A stretch of 27,110 nt of DNA from Firmicutes bacterium UBA4996 (GCA_002396805.1 DGYW01000011.1:1-27110); one strand, 5' to 3'. Positions 15,347 to 23,517 are shown, counted from the stretch's first letter. A program made the numbers and translations. Notes: a model not told the origin generated them from the letters alone.

Positions 15347-15402
15347 TTTTGGCATTCCTGGACATACTCATAACTAAGACTTGTTCAAAGGAGAGGGAAG
15401 TG

Positions 15403-15552
15403 ATGGAGAAAATGACTAAAAAGGAAAAGCGCGAGATGATTGCTGCAGCCATGAAAACCATCAGTGAACAAGAGGGGCTCACACCAGATGCTAGGGCTCG
15501 TGGTCTAGCCATCTTACAACAAGCTTTTGAGAAGAAAATTGAGAGCAAATGA
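15403..15552 (+). CDS. Small charged helical protein of unknown function
   Basis: A 49-residue frame starts at ATG 15403 with AAGGAGAGGG ending a few bases upstream. The product is strongly charged and likely all helical (TKKEKREMIAAAMKTISE and LAILQQAFEKKI), with no Cys, signal peptide or membrane segment. I do not recognise it. It lies 56 bases after spmB on the same strand and 70 bases before selA, so it could be the third gene of the spm operon. The good ribosome binding site and the clean helical periodicity favour a real gene, but its shortness leaves doubt. Confidence 0.6.
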   Translation: MEKMTKKEKREMIAAAMKTISEQEGLTPDARARGLAILQQAFEKKIESK

Positions 15553-15561
15553 AGAAAAGGG

Positions 15562-15590
15562 TTGACTCTTCCCTTTGTCGTATACATATC
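15562..15590 (+). promoter_or_regulatory. Possible weak promoter of selA-selB
   Basis: TTGACT (15562-15567) is a good -35 hexamer, but the best -10 at 17-base spacing is only CATATC (15585-15590). It lies in the 70-base gap before selA, where a promoter is plausible. The gap holds no terminator I can support beyond a 6-bp AAAGGG/CCCTTT hairpin. Confidence 0.3.
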
Positions 15591-15622
15591 TATGAAGAGA
15601 TATGTTCAAAGGGGAATCTTAT

Positions 15623-16978
15623 ATGTCTAATCTATTTCGCCATATACCAGCCGTCCACAAACTCTTAAGTGAACCTAGGATAGCGGAGGCGTCTACTGAA
15701 ATGTCAGCTACTGAGACCACTTCAGTTATTAGGGGCTTTCTCAATCAACTGCGTCAGTGCATCCTCGCTACCCAACAAGCTCCAGACTACGAAGAGATTA
15801 TTACAAAACTAGTTGAAGAACTTCAAACTTACCAATTGCATAAATTTCAGCCAGTAATCAACGCTACTGGTGTGCTTTTACATACCAATCTAGGACGAGC
15901 CCCCCTCCCACCCTTAGCCCTTCGGAGGTTACAAGAATTGGGGCAGGGTTATTTCAACTTAGAACTAAACCTAGCCACCGGAGAACGGGGCAGTCGTTAT
16001 ACAAATGTAGCCCGACTATTTAATCTGCTCAACGACCCGGGTCAAACAACTATCAACGACACAGTAATTGTAAATAATAATGCTGCCGCGGTCTTAGTTG
16101 TATTGAAGTCCTTAGCTGCCGGCCACGAAGTACTAGTCTCCCGGGGTCAATTAGTGGAAATTGGAGGAGGCTTTCGAGTTCCAGAAGTAATCGCAGCTAG
16201 TGGCTGTATTCTAAGGGAGGTGGGGACGACCAACCGTACCCGCCTCAGCGACTATGAGCGAGCGATCACACCTGAAACGAAGGCTATTCTCCTTGTTCAT
16301 CCAAGCAACTATAGTATTGTGGGGTTCACCGAAACCGTATCACGAGAGGAGCTAGCCCAGCTCGCCAAAGAGCGTGGGCTGCTGTTGATCGAAGATGTTG
16401 GTAGTGGCGCTTTTGATCCATTTCCAGAACCTTTAGTATCCACAGCATTACAATCTAGCCAAATCGTGACTTATAGCGGCGACAAACTACTGGGTGGCCC
16501 TCAAGCGGGAATTATTACTGGTAGACAAGATTTGATTGACATAATTAAAAGAGAGCCCTTACTAAGGGCAATACGCATCGATAAGCTGTCCTTAATTGCT
16601 CTAGAAGCTGTATTAGAGCTCTATCTAAATCAAGATTATGCAGAATTACCCCTCTGGTTAATGGCTACGTTAGAACCAGAAGTCATCAAAAGCCGAGCTG
16701 AGTACTGGCTTAGCCAATTAGGACCAAATCTCGAGGGCGAAGTCCTACCTACCCATTCCACCATGGGTGGTGGCTCTCTACCTGGAGAAACCATTCCATC
16801 TTGGGCTTTGGTTCTCTGGAGCAAAAGAAAAACCAGTGATGACCTGGCTCGCTGGCTCAGGCACAGTCAACCGCCTGTCATGGGTAAAATCATTCAGGAT
16901 CGACTCTGGCTAGACCCCCGCACTGTCTTACCCTCCCAAGAAGATGCTCTAGTAGAGATTTTGCGGAGGGGGTGCTAA
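15623..16978 (+). CDS. selA: L-seryl-tRNA(Sec) selenium transferase SelA
   Basis: The 451-residue PLP enzyme converts Ser-tRNA-Sec to Sec-tRNA-Sec with selenophosphate. An N-terminal domain for tRNA-Sec is followed by VINATGVLLHTNLGRAPLP. The PLP fold has a conserved RYTNVARLF segment, LVEIGGGFRVPEV and IEDVGSGAFDP, and the PLP lysine in YSGDKLLGGPQAG (K288 from the chosen start; K295 in E. coli). ATG 15623 has AAGGGG eight bases upstream and is chosen over the ATG at 15602. selB follows with one base between. The nearby tRNA-Sec gene confirms the pathway. selD, which makes the selenium donor, is not in this window. Confidence 0.97.
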   Translation: MSNLFRHIPAVHKLLSEPRIAEASTEMSATETTSVIRGFLNQLRQCILATQQAPDYEEIITKLVEELQTYQLHKFQPVINATGVLLHTNLGRAPLPPLALRRLQELGQGYFNLELNLATGERGSRYTNVARLFNLLNDPGQTTINDTVIVNNNAAAVLVVLKSLAAGHEVLVSRGQLVEIGGGFRVPEVIAASGCILREVGTTNRTRLSDYERAITPETKAILLVHPSNYSIVGFTETVSREELAQLAKERGLLLIEDVGSGAFDPFPEPLVSTALQSSQIVTYSGDKLLGGPQAGIITGRQDLIDIIKREPLLRAIRIDKLSLIALEAVLELYLNQDYAELPLWLMATLEPEVIKSRAEYWLSQLGPNLEGEVLPTHSTMGGGSLPGETIPSWALVLWSKRKTSDDLARWLRHSQPPVMGKIIQDRLWLDPRTVLPSQEDALVEILRRGC

Positions 16979-16979
16979 C

Positions 16980-18866
16980 ATGTTTATCATGGGTACTGCT
17001 GGTCACATTGATCATGGGAAAACCACCTTAATTAAGGCACTAACGGGCATTAACCCCGATCGCCTCCAAGAAGAACAATCCCGGGGTATGACAGTAGACC
17101 TAGGTTTTGCTTGGTTTGCTCTTCCCCAGGGCAATGTTGGTGTGGTGGACGTTCCGGGTCATCACCGTTTAGTGAAAAACATGCTCGCTGGAGTGGGCAT
17201 GGTGGACTTTATCCTCTTAGTTGTGGCGGCAGATGATGGCTGGATGCCCCAAACACAGGAACACGTTGACATTTTGCATCTTTATGGTATTAAACGAGGT
17301 GTGGTGGCCCTAACCAAGGCCGATTTAGTAGAATCCGAATGGTTAGAACTAGTAGAAGCAGATATTCAAGAGCACCTAGCTGAGACTTCATTGGCAGATT
17401 TCCCTATCATTCCTGTTTCGGCCGCAACTAGTTTTAATATTGAGACGCTTAAGGAAGCCATCAACGAAATCATTGGCGACTTGCCAAGAGATCATGAGGG
17501 GGATAACCCCTTGTTATGGATTGACCGGGTATTTACTATTAAAGGTGCAGGCACTGTAGTAACGGGTACGCTCCTGGATGGTTGTCTAGAGCTAGGAATG
17601 GACGTAGTGGTAGAGCCCTTGGGTAGTAGAGCCCGTATTCGCGGTCTACAGACCCAAACTAAAGCAGTAGAAAGAGGAGTCCCCCATTCTAGATTAGCAG
17701 TTAACCTTACTGGAGTAGAAAAGGAAGAATTAACAAGGGGGATGTACCTTGCTCTGCCTCAAAAGCGACCTTATTATTCCTTAATTAACTCCTATGTAGA
17801 AACTCTCCCGCAGGCACCTGTCTCCCTCGAAAGTGGGCAACAGATTAAACTCTATGTAGGTACCTTGGAGACCTTAGCTCGAGTTAGAGTGTTGGGATCA
17901 GAAGCCATAGAGCCGGGTCAGACAGGTTATGCTCAATTTGAGTTGGAAGAGCCCGCCCATTTTAGTTTTCAAGATCGCTTTATCATTCGCCATAGCGAAC
18001 TCCAAGATACCTTGGGTGGAGGATTCTTTTTGGAGCCAGCCATCCCAGTTCGAGGCACTTCTCTCCGTCTAGTGGGGCCACAACGACGGCAGCATCTGTT
18101 TCCTTTTGAAAAAGGAGTAAGCTATCTCAATCTAGATAAGTTAACTCAGAAGCGTCGGGCTAGCCCTGAGTCCTTAAGTCTTCTGATCGCGGAGGAACGC
18201 CCCTTTTGGACACGCACGCAATTTGCCGAGCTTGATCTCAAGTTACACCAAGACTTAGTGCAATTAGGGGACTATATTATGGCACCAGACCAATTAGTCA
18301 AACTGCAAACTTTTTTGGTCAACTATGTGCATAAGTATCACGGAGACTATCCCTTAGCGCCAGGACCTAGCAAAGAGACCTTGCGAACCGCAACCGGCGT
18401 GCCCCCACGACTTTTCGACCAAGTATTAGCCCGCACCCCTGGCTTGAGAGAAACCAAGGGTTCTGTGAGCTGTACAGATCATCAAATCACTCTCAACCCA
18501 GTGGAGCAAGAAAAACTACAAACTCTATTAGACTTGGTGGCCCAAACGCCATATGAGCCACCAAGTTTAGCCGAATTAGTTGCGAAAGGCTATCCTCGTC
18601 AGTTAATTTTTGCCGCTAGCCACCTAGGATCCCTAGTGGCCCTTGCTAATGAACATTGGACCACACCGGAAATTCTCCAAACCATCCAAGGGATGCTGTC
18701 CCAAGAAGAGTCTTTTCAAGGTGAATTTGATCTGGCCACATTTCGTGATCGTCTTGGAACTAGTCGCAAATATGCCTTGGCCTTTCTGGAGTATTTTGAT
18801 ACCCAAGGTATGACCGTACGCAAAGGGGACGCTCGCGTCCTTAGCAAGCGTCCCCTTGAAGACTAA
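16980..18866 (+). CDS. selB: Selenocysteine-specific elongation factor SelB
   Basis: The 628-residue GTPase delivers Sec-tRNA-Sec to in-frame UGA codons marked by an mRNA SECIS hairpin. The G domain shows G1 GHIDHGKT (8-15), the SelB-type switch RGMTVDLGFAWF, DVPGHH and TKAD. EF-Tu-like domains follow (GAGTVVTGTLLDG; an EF-Tu-like region ending near HSELQDTLGGGFFLEP). The C-terminal half holds the tandem winged-helix domains for SECIS RNA, ending DRLGTSRKYALAFLEYFDTQGMTVRKGD. ATG 16980 has GGAGGGGG upstream, inside the selA end. The last 15 codons encode a strong inverted repeat (18823-18857). The stop is two bases from the 3' end of tRNA-Sec on the other strand. Confidence 0.97.
   Translation: MFIMGTAGHIDHGKTTLIKALTGINPDRLQEEQSRGMTVDLGFAWFALPQGNVGVVDVPGHHRLVKNMLAGVGMVDFILLVVAADDGWMPQTQEHVDILHLYGIKRGVVALTKADLVESEWLELVEADIQEHLAETSLADFPIIPVSAATSFNIETLKEAINEIIGDLPRDHEGDNPLLWIDRVFTIKGAGTVVTGTLLDGCLELGMDVVVEPLGSRARIRGLQTQTKAVERGVPHSRLAVNLTGVEKEELTRGMYLALPQKRPYYSLINSYVETLPQAPVSLESGQQIKLYVGTLETLARVRVLGSEAIEPGQTGYAQFELEEPAHFSFQDRFIIRHSELQDTLGGGFFLEPAIPVRGTSLRLVGPQRRQHLFPFEKGVSYLNLDKLTQKRRASPESLSLLIAEERPFWTRTQFAELDLKLHQDLVQLGDYIMAPDQLVKLQTFLVNYVHKYHGDYPLAPGPSKETLRTATGVPPRLFDQVLARTPGLRETKGSVSCTDHQITLNPVEQEKLQTLLDLVAQTPYEPPSLAELVAKGYPRQLIFAASHLGSLVALANEHWTTPEILQTIQGMLSQEESFQGEFDLATFRDRLGTSRKYALAFLEYFDTQGMTVRKGDARVLSKRPLED
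18823..18857. repeat. Inverted repeat in the end of selB, between selB and selC
   Basis: AAGGGGACGCT and AGCGTCCCCTT form a perfect 11-bp stem with a 13-base loop inside the last selB codons. Neither side has a good T tract (TTGAAG on the plus strand, TTTGCG on the minus strand). It may stabilise or end the convergent selAB and selC transcripts. Confidence 0.7.
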
Positions 18867-18868
18867 AT

Positions 18869-18968
18869 TGGCGGGAGAATATGGGAATCGAACCCACCGA
18901 GGATAACCCTTGTTACCCCCCTGACAGGTTTGAAGCCTGCGGAGCCCACCAGGAACTCAGATCCTCCC
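18869..18968 (-). tRNA. selC: tRNA-Sec (anticodon TCA)
   Basis: The minus strand holds a 100-base tRNA with the marks of bacterial tRNA-Sec. The acceptor stem is 8 bp (GGGAGGAT with ATTCTCCC, one G-U pair), with discriminator G and an encoded CCA at 18869-18871. The anticodon loop is CTTCAAA with TCA at 18931-18933. A long variable arm has a GGGTAAC/GTTATCC stem, and the T arm is GTGGG-TTCGATT-CCCAT. It reads UGA for selenocysteine, working with the SelA and SelB encoded next to it on the opposite strand. It lies 34 bases after birA and has its own promoter. Confidence 0.97.
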
Positions 18969-18978
18969 TTGTGCTCCT

Positions 18979-19006
18979 ATTGTATCACAATTCTTCTCAA
19001 TTTCAA
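18979..19006 (-). promoter_or_regulatory. Promoter of tRNA-Sec, overlapping the birA stop codon
   Basis: On the minus strand TTGAAA (19001-19006), a 16-base spacer and TACAAT (18979-18984) place the start about four bases before the mature tRNA end. The birA stop codon TGA (19003-19005) is part of the -35 hexamer. Confidence 0.7.
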
Positions 19007-19755
19007 CTAAAACGCACACTTATTTCATCGGGCAAAAGGGCCCTCTCACCTTGGGCGTCTTCAACTAGAAGGCGCCCATCTGCCAGAACCTCCTTGGCCA
19101 CAGCTGGCCAGCGCTCTTCTCCCTGGATAATAGTAATAGTACGATCTAAAAAATTTCCATATTTGCGAAATAGATATGATAGCTCGTGTGCATTTTCTTC
19201 GGCTAGGGCAAAGCCCAATTCAACCCCTGAAAGAGCTAGATCTAAGATACCAAGGCGCGACCAAGCACAATTAGTGATCTCTTGGAGCGAAATAGGCTCT
19301 CCCCCTATAGGTGAGCGAGGAGTATTCACGTTCAGGCCCACACCGATAATTAGCCATTGGACACCTTTTTGCTGCACAGTTTCACCTAGAATACCGCCGA
19401 GTTTACGATCGCCAAACCAGAGATCATTGGGCCACTTGACCTGAAGCTCTGGAACCAAGGACCTTAGAGTTGTTACTAAGCCGAGCCCCACAGTCAAAGG
19501 CAAAATACCACAGGGAAAACCTTCAGGACTCGCCCACAAAACACTAAACGTCAAGGAGGATTGATCAGCGTCCCAACTTCTTCCTCGCCGTCCCCTACCT
19601 GCGGTCTGATGAAGAGCCCAGATCACGGCGCCAGAAGGACAACCCTGGACAATTAGTCCCTTGGCGAAACTATTGGTAGATGGTAGAGTAGGATAAATTC
19701 TGATTGTTTTAATCTGGTTGCCATCCCAGCGGATAGTCTTGGTTGAATTGGTCAT
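19003..19755 (-). CDS. birA: Biotin-[acetyl-CoA carboxylase] ligase, monofunctional BirA
   Basis: The 250-residue protein activates biotin with ATP and joins it to the lysine of a biotin carrier protein. The biotinyl-AMP loop appears as GRGRRGRSW (53-61), and the catalytic region as VKWPNDLWFGDRKLGGILGE (about 106-125), with GVGLNVN further on. A short C-terminal SH3-like domain ends at the stop. There is no N-terminal helix-turn-helix, so it is a group I enzyme without repressor function. ATG 19755 has AAGGGTG upstream. The divergent htrA promoter is in the 71-base gap. I could not find a convincing promoter for birA in that gap. Confidence 0.95.
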   Translation of the reverse strand: MTNSTKTIRWDGNQIKTIRIYPTLPSTNSFAKGLIVQGCPSGAVIWALHQTAGRGRRGRSWDADQSSLTFSVLWASPEGFPCGILPLTVGLGLVTTLRSLVPELQVKWPNDLWFGDRKLGGILGETVQQKGVQWLIIGVGLNVNTPRSPIGGEPISLQEITNCAWSRLGILDLALSGVELGFALAEENAHELSYLFRKYGNFLDRTITIIQGEERWPAVAKEVLADGRLLVEDAQGERALLPDEISVRFS

Positions 19756-19767
19756 TTTTGCTCACCC

Positions 19768-19796
19768 TTGAAAGTGCCCGCAAAGAGCGGTATAAT
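19768..19796 (+). promoter_or_regulatory. Sigma-A-type promoter of htrA
   Basis: TTGAAA (19768-19773), a 17-base spacer and a perfect TATAAT (19791-19796) precede htrA. The start codon is about 25 bases after the expected transcription start, with AAAGGAGG between. No CtsR or CssR-like repeat is evident. Confidence 0.8.
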
Positions 19797-19826
19797 TCTA
19801 GTATTGAACAATAAAGGAGGATTATT

Positions 19827-21068
19827 ATGCAAGCCAAGAAACGTATCGTAGCTGTCGTCGTGATCTTAACTGCGTTGGTGGCTTTTAACGTCGTAATAGG
19901 CCACCTATCTCCCAACCCAGTGTTGGGTGCGGAAGAAGAGACACCGCAACAACAAACCGTGAGTGCAACAAAACCCATTCCGTTGCTGACTGATAATCCT
20001 TATATTATCGCAGACATAGCGGAAATGGCTAGTCCAGCCACAGTTTTTGTCTATGTGGAATGGCCCATGCCTGAACAGACCCAAAGAAGGGCTGTTCCCC
20101 AAGATCCATTCAGTTTCTTCTTCGACTACTGGTTTAACGAGCCCTTTTTCACCCCTCAACCAAGGGTACAACCTTCCAGCGCCGGCTCGGGATTCATTAT
20201 TGACGAAAGCGGGATCATCCTTACCAATCAGCATGTTGTGGGTAACCCTGGTGAGGATCAAACCATCAAGATTTTGGTGGATGCCCCTGGGTTAGAACGA
20301 GAATATGAGGCAGAAATATTGGGTTCGGATAGTACTCTCGACTTGGCGGTACTACGAATCACTAATGGCAACGATCACCGTTTTCCCACTGTTCCTCTTG
20401 GCAACTCTGATAGTTCGCGCATTGGCGAATGGACCATTGCCATCGGTAACCCTTACGGCAAGGATTTCGAGCATACGGTTACAGTTGGTGTCTTAAGTGC
20501 TAAGGGTCGAGAAATCACCATCATGAGCAGAGAGACTGGTACCACTCAAGTTTATCAGAACCTCATGCAGACTGATGCGGCCATTAACCGGGGTAACTCC
20601 GGAGGACCACTTCTCAACATCAAAGGCGAGGTCATTGGCATTAACACGGCGGTCCATTCTCAGGCCCAAGGGATCGGTTTTGCTATTCCCATCAATGTAG
20701 CTAAAGATGTTCTAGACGAGCTAATTACAACCGGTGGTGTCAAACATGAGTTGGAACCTAAGGCATGGTTAGGCATCCAATATCACAACCTCACCGAGAG
20801 TATCGCTAAGCAACTGCGGATCCCCGATGAAAAAGGTGTCATCATCGCTGACGTGATCAAGGGTTCTCCCGCAGATGAAGCTGGTTTTAAACCCTGGGAT
20901 CTACTCAGACGGATTGATGACCAGGATATTTACGAAATGGCAGATGTGGCAGAAGCCATGGCCAACCGTAAACCTGGTGACGAAGTGTTGTTTACTCTCT
21001 ACCGTGATGGTGAGGCCCATATGATCATTGTCACTCTCGGAAATATGCCTGCCCATCTACGAGACTAA
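19827..21068 (+). CDS. htrA: HtrA/DegP-like membrane-anchored serine protease (S1C)
   Basis: The 413-residue protein has an N-terminal membrane anchor (residues 4-24 after KKR), a trypsin-like domain and one PDZ domain (about 312-405). The catalytic triad is complete: H136 in LTNQHVV, D172 in STLDLAV and S258 in RGNSGGP. It probably acts outside the membrane on misfolded exported proteins. A Pro/Phe-rich insert (residues 80-118, with FFFDYWF and FFTPQP) precedes the protease core, as in the LA loop of DegP-like proteins. ATG 19827 has AAAGGAGG upstream. It diverges from birA and ends in a strong terminator. Whether it is HtrA, HtrB or YyxA-like cannot be told from one sequence. Confidence 0.95.
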   Translation: MQAKKRIVAVVVILTALVAFNVVIGHLSPNPVLGAEEETPQQQTVSATKPIPLLTDNPYIIADIAEMASPATVFVYVEWPMPEQTQRRAVPQDPFSFFFDYWFNEPFFTPQPRVQPSSAGSGFIIDESGIILTNQHVVGNPGEDQTIKILVDAPGLEREYEAEILGSDSTLDLAVLRITNGNDHRFPTVPLGNSDSSRIGEWTIAIGNPYGKDFEHTVTVGVLSAKGREITIMSRETGTTQVYQNLMQTDAAINRGNSGGPLLNIKGEVIGINTAVHSQAQGIGFAIPINVAKDVLDELITTGGVKHELEPKAWLGIQYHNLTESIAKQLRIPDEKGVIIADVIKGSPADEAGFKPWDLLRRIDDQDIYEMADVAEAMANRKPGDEVLFTLYRDGEAHMIIVTLGNMPAHLRD

Positions 21069-21080
21069 TCTTCATATTTA

Positions 21081-21114
21081 ACAACAACCCTACTGCGTGC
21101 AGTAGGGTTGTTGT
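21081..21114. terminator. Bidirectional terminator between htrA and folB
   Basis: ACAACAACCCTACTG and CAGTAGGGTTGTTGT form a perfect 15-bp stem with loop CGTG. The stem arm itself is T-rich and continues into TGTCTTGTT on the plus strand. The A-rich other side gives U-rich RNA on the minus strand. It serves the convergent htrA and ftsH-folB units. Confidence 0.85.
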
Positions 21115-21128
21115 GTCTTGTTATCTCT

Positions 21129-21488
21129 TTACCTGGGATAGCGGGTGATCTCAACTTCTAGAAAATTGAGAGGACCACCAACCGGTACGAATGGTTTGCG
21201 GATCCGCACAACTACCTTTTCCAAATCATACACATCTAAGATCTGCTCTGCGATGCGATCCGCAAGCACTTCCACCAGTTGAAACTCCTCTTCTTCCACA
21301 ATGTCCTTAATCATGGTGTAGGCATCAAGGGGATTAAAACCTAATTCGGGATCATCACTACCCCCATAGGGTAGGTCGCAATAGACTTCTAAATCCACCT
21401 CAAACTTTTGCCCTAGCTCACGCTCGGCAGCAAAGGTACCATGATACCCGTAAAAAACCATGTTTTTCAGCAAGAGCCGATCAGACAT
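21129..21488 (-). CDS. folB: Dihydroneopterin aldolase
   Basis: The 119-residue enzyme is of the T-fold family and converts dihydroneopterin to 6-hydroxymethyl-dihydropterin in folate synthesis. Typical segments are LKNMVFYGYHGTFAAERELGQKFEVDLEV at the N-terminus (catalytic Tyr and Glu region), a central EEEFQLVEVLADRIAEQIL and a C-terminal VVVRIRKPFVPVGGPLNFLEVEI (catalytic Lys). Start ATG 21488 with GGGGGG seven bases upstream. It begins 15 bases after ftsH and is probably cotranscribed. folP and folK, its usual partners, are not in this window. Confidence 0.96.
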   Translation of the reverse strand: MSDRLLLKNMVFYGYHGTFAAERELGQKFEVDLEVYCDLPYGGSDDPELGFNPLDAYTMIKDIVEEEEFQLVEVLADRIAEQILDVYDLEKVVVRIRKPFVPVGGPLNFLEVEITRYPR

Positions 21489-21503
21489 TGTGTAACCCCC
21501 CTA

Positions 21504-23435
21504 CTAAACTTCGCCCACAACGGGCTCCTGGCCAGACCGTCTTCTCTGCTCGTTACGGGTCTGGGTAGCAACTTCTTCTTTATATGCAGTAGTGGCTTGT
21601 TTGGTTACTTCAGTTTCAACTTCTCTCACAATTTCCTCGCCAGCCATGAGCGCCTCAAATTCTTCCCTAGATAAGGTCTCATACTCTAAAAGAGCTTCAG
21701 CCACTGCATCCAATTTATCTCGATGCTCGGCCAGAATAGTCTTAGCTTGTTCATGACTGCTCTCCACGATATTCCTAACCTCTTGGTCAATAGTGGCAGC
21801 CACTTCTTCGCTGTAGTTGCGATCCCGAGAAATGTCCCGACCAAGAAAAACGAGATCTTCACCATTAGGTCGTCCAAAGGTAAGCGGTCCGAGTTTGTCA
21901 CTCATCCCCCACTCCATAACCATTTTTCTGGCAATACGGGTTACCCGCTCAAGGTCATTTTGGGCTCCAGTGCTGATCTCATTAAGAGCGAGCTCTTCTG
22001 CTGCCCGACCACCGAGGAGGTTCACTAATTCATCTAAGAGTTTAGAACGACTAGTAACAAAGCGTTCTTCATCAGGCAACATCATTGTGTAACCGCCAGC
22101 AGATCCCCGGCCGACAATAGTAATTTTATGAACAGGATCACCATGTTCGGAAAAGTGGGCCACAACCGCGTGACCGGCCTCGTGATAAGCAAAGACCTTA
22201 CGGTCCAGCTCGCTAAGGATCCGACTCTTCTTTTCAGGACCCATGATGACTCTATCAATGGCCTCTTCTGTATCGGCCATGGTAATTATCTTGCGATTAT
22301 CCCGTGCCGCTAAGATGGCAGCTTCGTTCAGAAGACTTTCCAAATCTGCCCCCGAAAACCCAGGAGTCCTCCTGGCTAAGACATCCATGTCCACCTCATC
22401 AGCTAAGGGCTTGCCACGACTATGAATACCTAAAATAGCTTTCCGTCCTTTCAGATCAGGGCGGTCCACCACTACCTTGCGGTCAAAACGTCCAGGACGT
22501 AATAGTGCCGGATCTAAGACATCGGCCCTGTTAGTAGCAGCCATGACGATGATTCCGGAGTTACCTTCAAAACCGTCCATTTCTACAAGAAGTTGGTTGA
22601 GGGTTTGCTCACGTTCATCATGACCTCCACCAAGTCCTGCACCCCTCTGGCGCCCAACAGCATCTAATTCGTCAATAAAAATGAGGCAAGGGGAATTCTT
22701 CTTGGCATTATCGAATAGGTCTCGAACACGCGAGGCACCTACTCCCACGAACATTTCTACGAATTCCGAACCACTAATGCTAAAGAAAGGCACCCCGGCT
22801 TCACCAGCGACAGCGCGGGCTAAGAGGGTCTTACCGGTTCCAGGAGGCCCAACTAACAATACACCCTTGGGAATCTTGGCACCTAGATCACTAAACTTCT
22901 TAGGATACTTCAAAAATTCCACAATTTCCGCGAGTTCCTGTTTGGCTTCATCCACACCAGCCACATGATCAAAAGTCGTCTTAGGCTTATCCTCCAAGTG
23001 AAGGCGAGCGCGACTCTTGCCAAAGGACATGGCCCGATTATTGCCGCCTTGCATTTGATTCATGATAAAAAGCCAGACCAAAGCTAATAACACTACAAAT
23101 ATGATATTCGGAACCAAAGCTACCCACCAGGGCGGGGTTGGCGGTAATTCCGCTTCTAATTGTACGTTATGAGCTTCTAAGCGATCGGCAATGTCAGGCA
23201 TCTTACCCACAGGAACCAAAACCACAAAGGAGGTACCATCACGGAGTTTACCATCTAAATGCTGTTCTCCAACCATTCGCACGGAAGCAACTTTGTTTTC
23301 ATCAATATATTGTAGAAGCTCAGAATAAAAAAGCTCTTTAGCCGAGCTCCCTGGTGAATATAGGTTGCTTACAATAGAAACTGCAATAATTGCAATTAGC
23401 AAGTATAAACTGATACCACGTAGGAATTTATTCAA
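21504..23435 (-). CDS. ftsH: ATP-dependent zinc metalloprotease FtsH
   Basis: The 643-residue membrane protease has two membrane helices (about residues 8-26 and 106-126) around an extracytoplasmic segment. The AAA+ domain has Walker A GPPGTGKT (196-203), Walker B IFIDE (252-256) and the second region of homology TNRADVLDPALLRPGRFDR (301-319). The protease domain has zinc motif HEAGH (418-422) and third ligand D494. It degrades membrane and regulatory proteins; in Bacillus it is needed for sporulation through Spo0E. The start is TTG at 23435 with GGGAGGG six bases upstream; no ATG nearby gives the standard N-terminus. Its promoter overlaps the end of tilS. Confidence 0.98.
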   Translation of the reverse strand: MNKFLRGISLYLLIAIIAVSIVSNLYSPGSSAKELFYSELLQYIDENKVASVRMVGEQHLDGKLRDGTSFVVLVPVGKMPDIADRLEAHNVQLEAELPPTPPWWVALVPNIIFVVLLALVWLFIMNQMQGGNNRAMSFGKSRARLHLEDKPKTTFDHVAGVDEAKQELAEIVEFLKYPKKFSDLGAKIPKGVLLVGPPGTGKTLLARAVAGEAGVPFFSISGSEFVEMFVGVGASRVRDLFDNAKKNSPCLIFIDELDAVGRQRGAGLGGGHDEREQTLNQLLVEMDGFEGNSGIIVMAATNRADVLDPALLRPGRFDRKVVVDRPDLKGRKAILGIHSRGKPLADEVDMDVLARRTPGFSGADLESLLNEAAILAARDNRKIITMADTEEAIDRVIMGPEKKSRILSELDRKVFAYHEAGHAVVAHFSEHGDPVHKITIVGRGSAGGYTMMLPDEERFVTSRSKLLDELVNLLGGRAAEELALNEISTGAQNDLERVTRIARKMVMEWGMSDKLGPLTFGRPNGEDLVFLGRDISRDRNYSEEVAATIDQEVRNIVESSHEQAKTILAEHRDKLDAVAEALLEYETLSREEFEALMAGEEIVREVETEVTKQATTAYKEEVATQTRNEQRRRSGQEPVVGEV

Positions 23436-23488
23436 CTTTTGCCCTCCCTTTCTATAATAAAGAGCATTATTAGAGCGTACTTCATCCT

Positions 23489-23517
23489 ATTATAACATGA
23501 GAGCATGGGTGTGACAA
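23489..23517 (-). promoter_or_regulatory. Sigma-A-type promoter of ftsH-folB
   Basis: On the minus strand TTGTCA (23512-23517), a 17-base spacer and a perfect TATAAT (23489-23494) precede ftsH by about 55 bases. The -35 and spacer lie inside the last codons of tilS, whose stop codon is at 23490-23492. Confidence 0.8.

Noticed and set aside
18823..18857. Hairpin at the end of selB as a SECIS element
   Set aside because: No in-frame UGA precedes it at the usual distance in selB, so it cannot direct Sec insertion there; it is kept only as an unexplained inverted repeat.
18881..19444. Plus-strand frame across tRNA-Sec and birA
   Set aside because: It reads through the tRNA gene and antisense to birA, and the product is low-complexity without any family feature.
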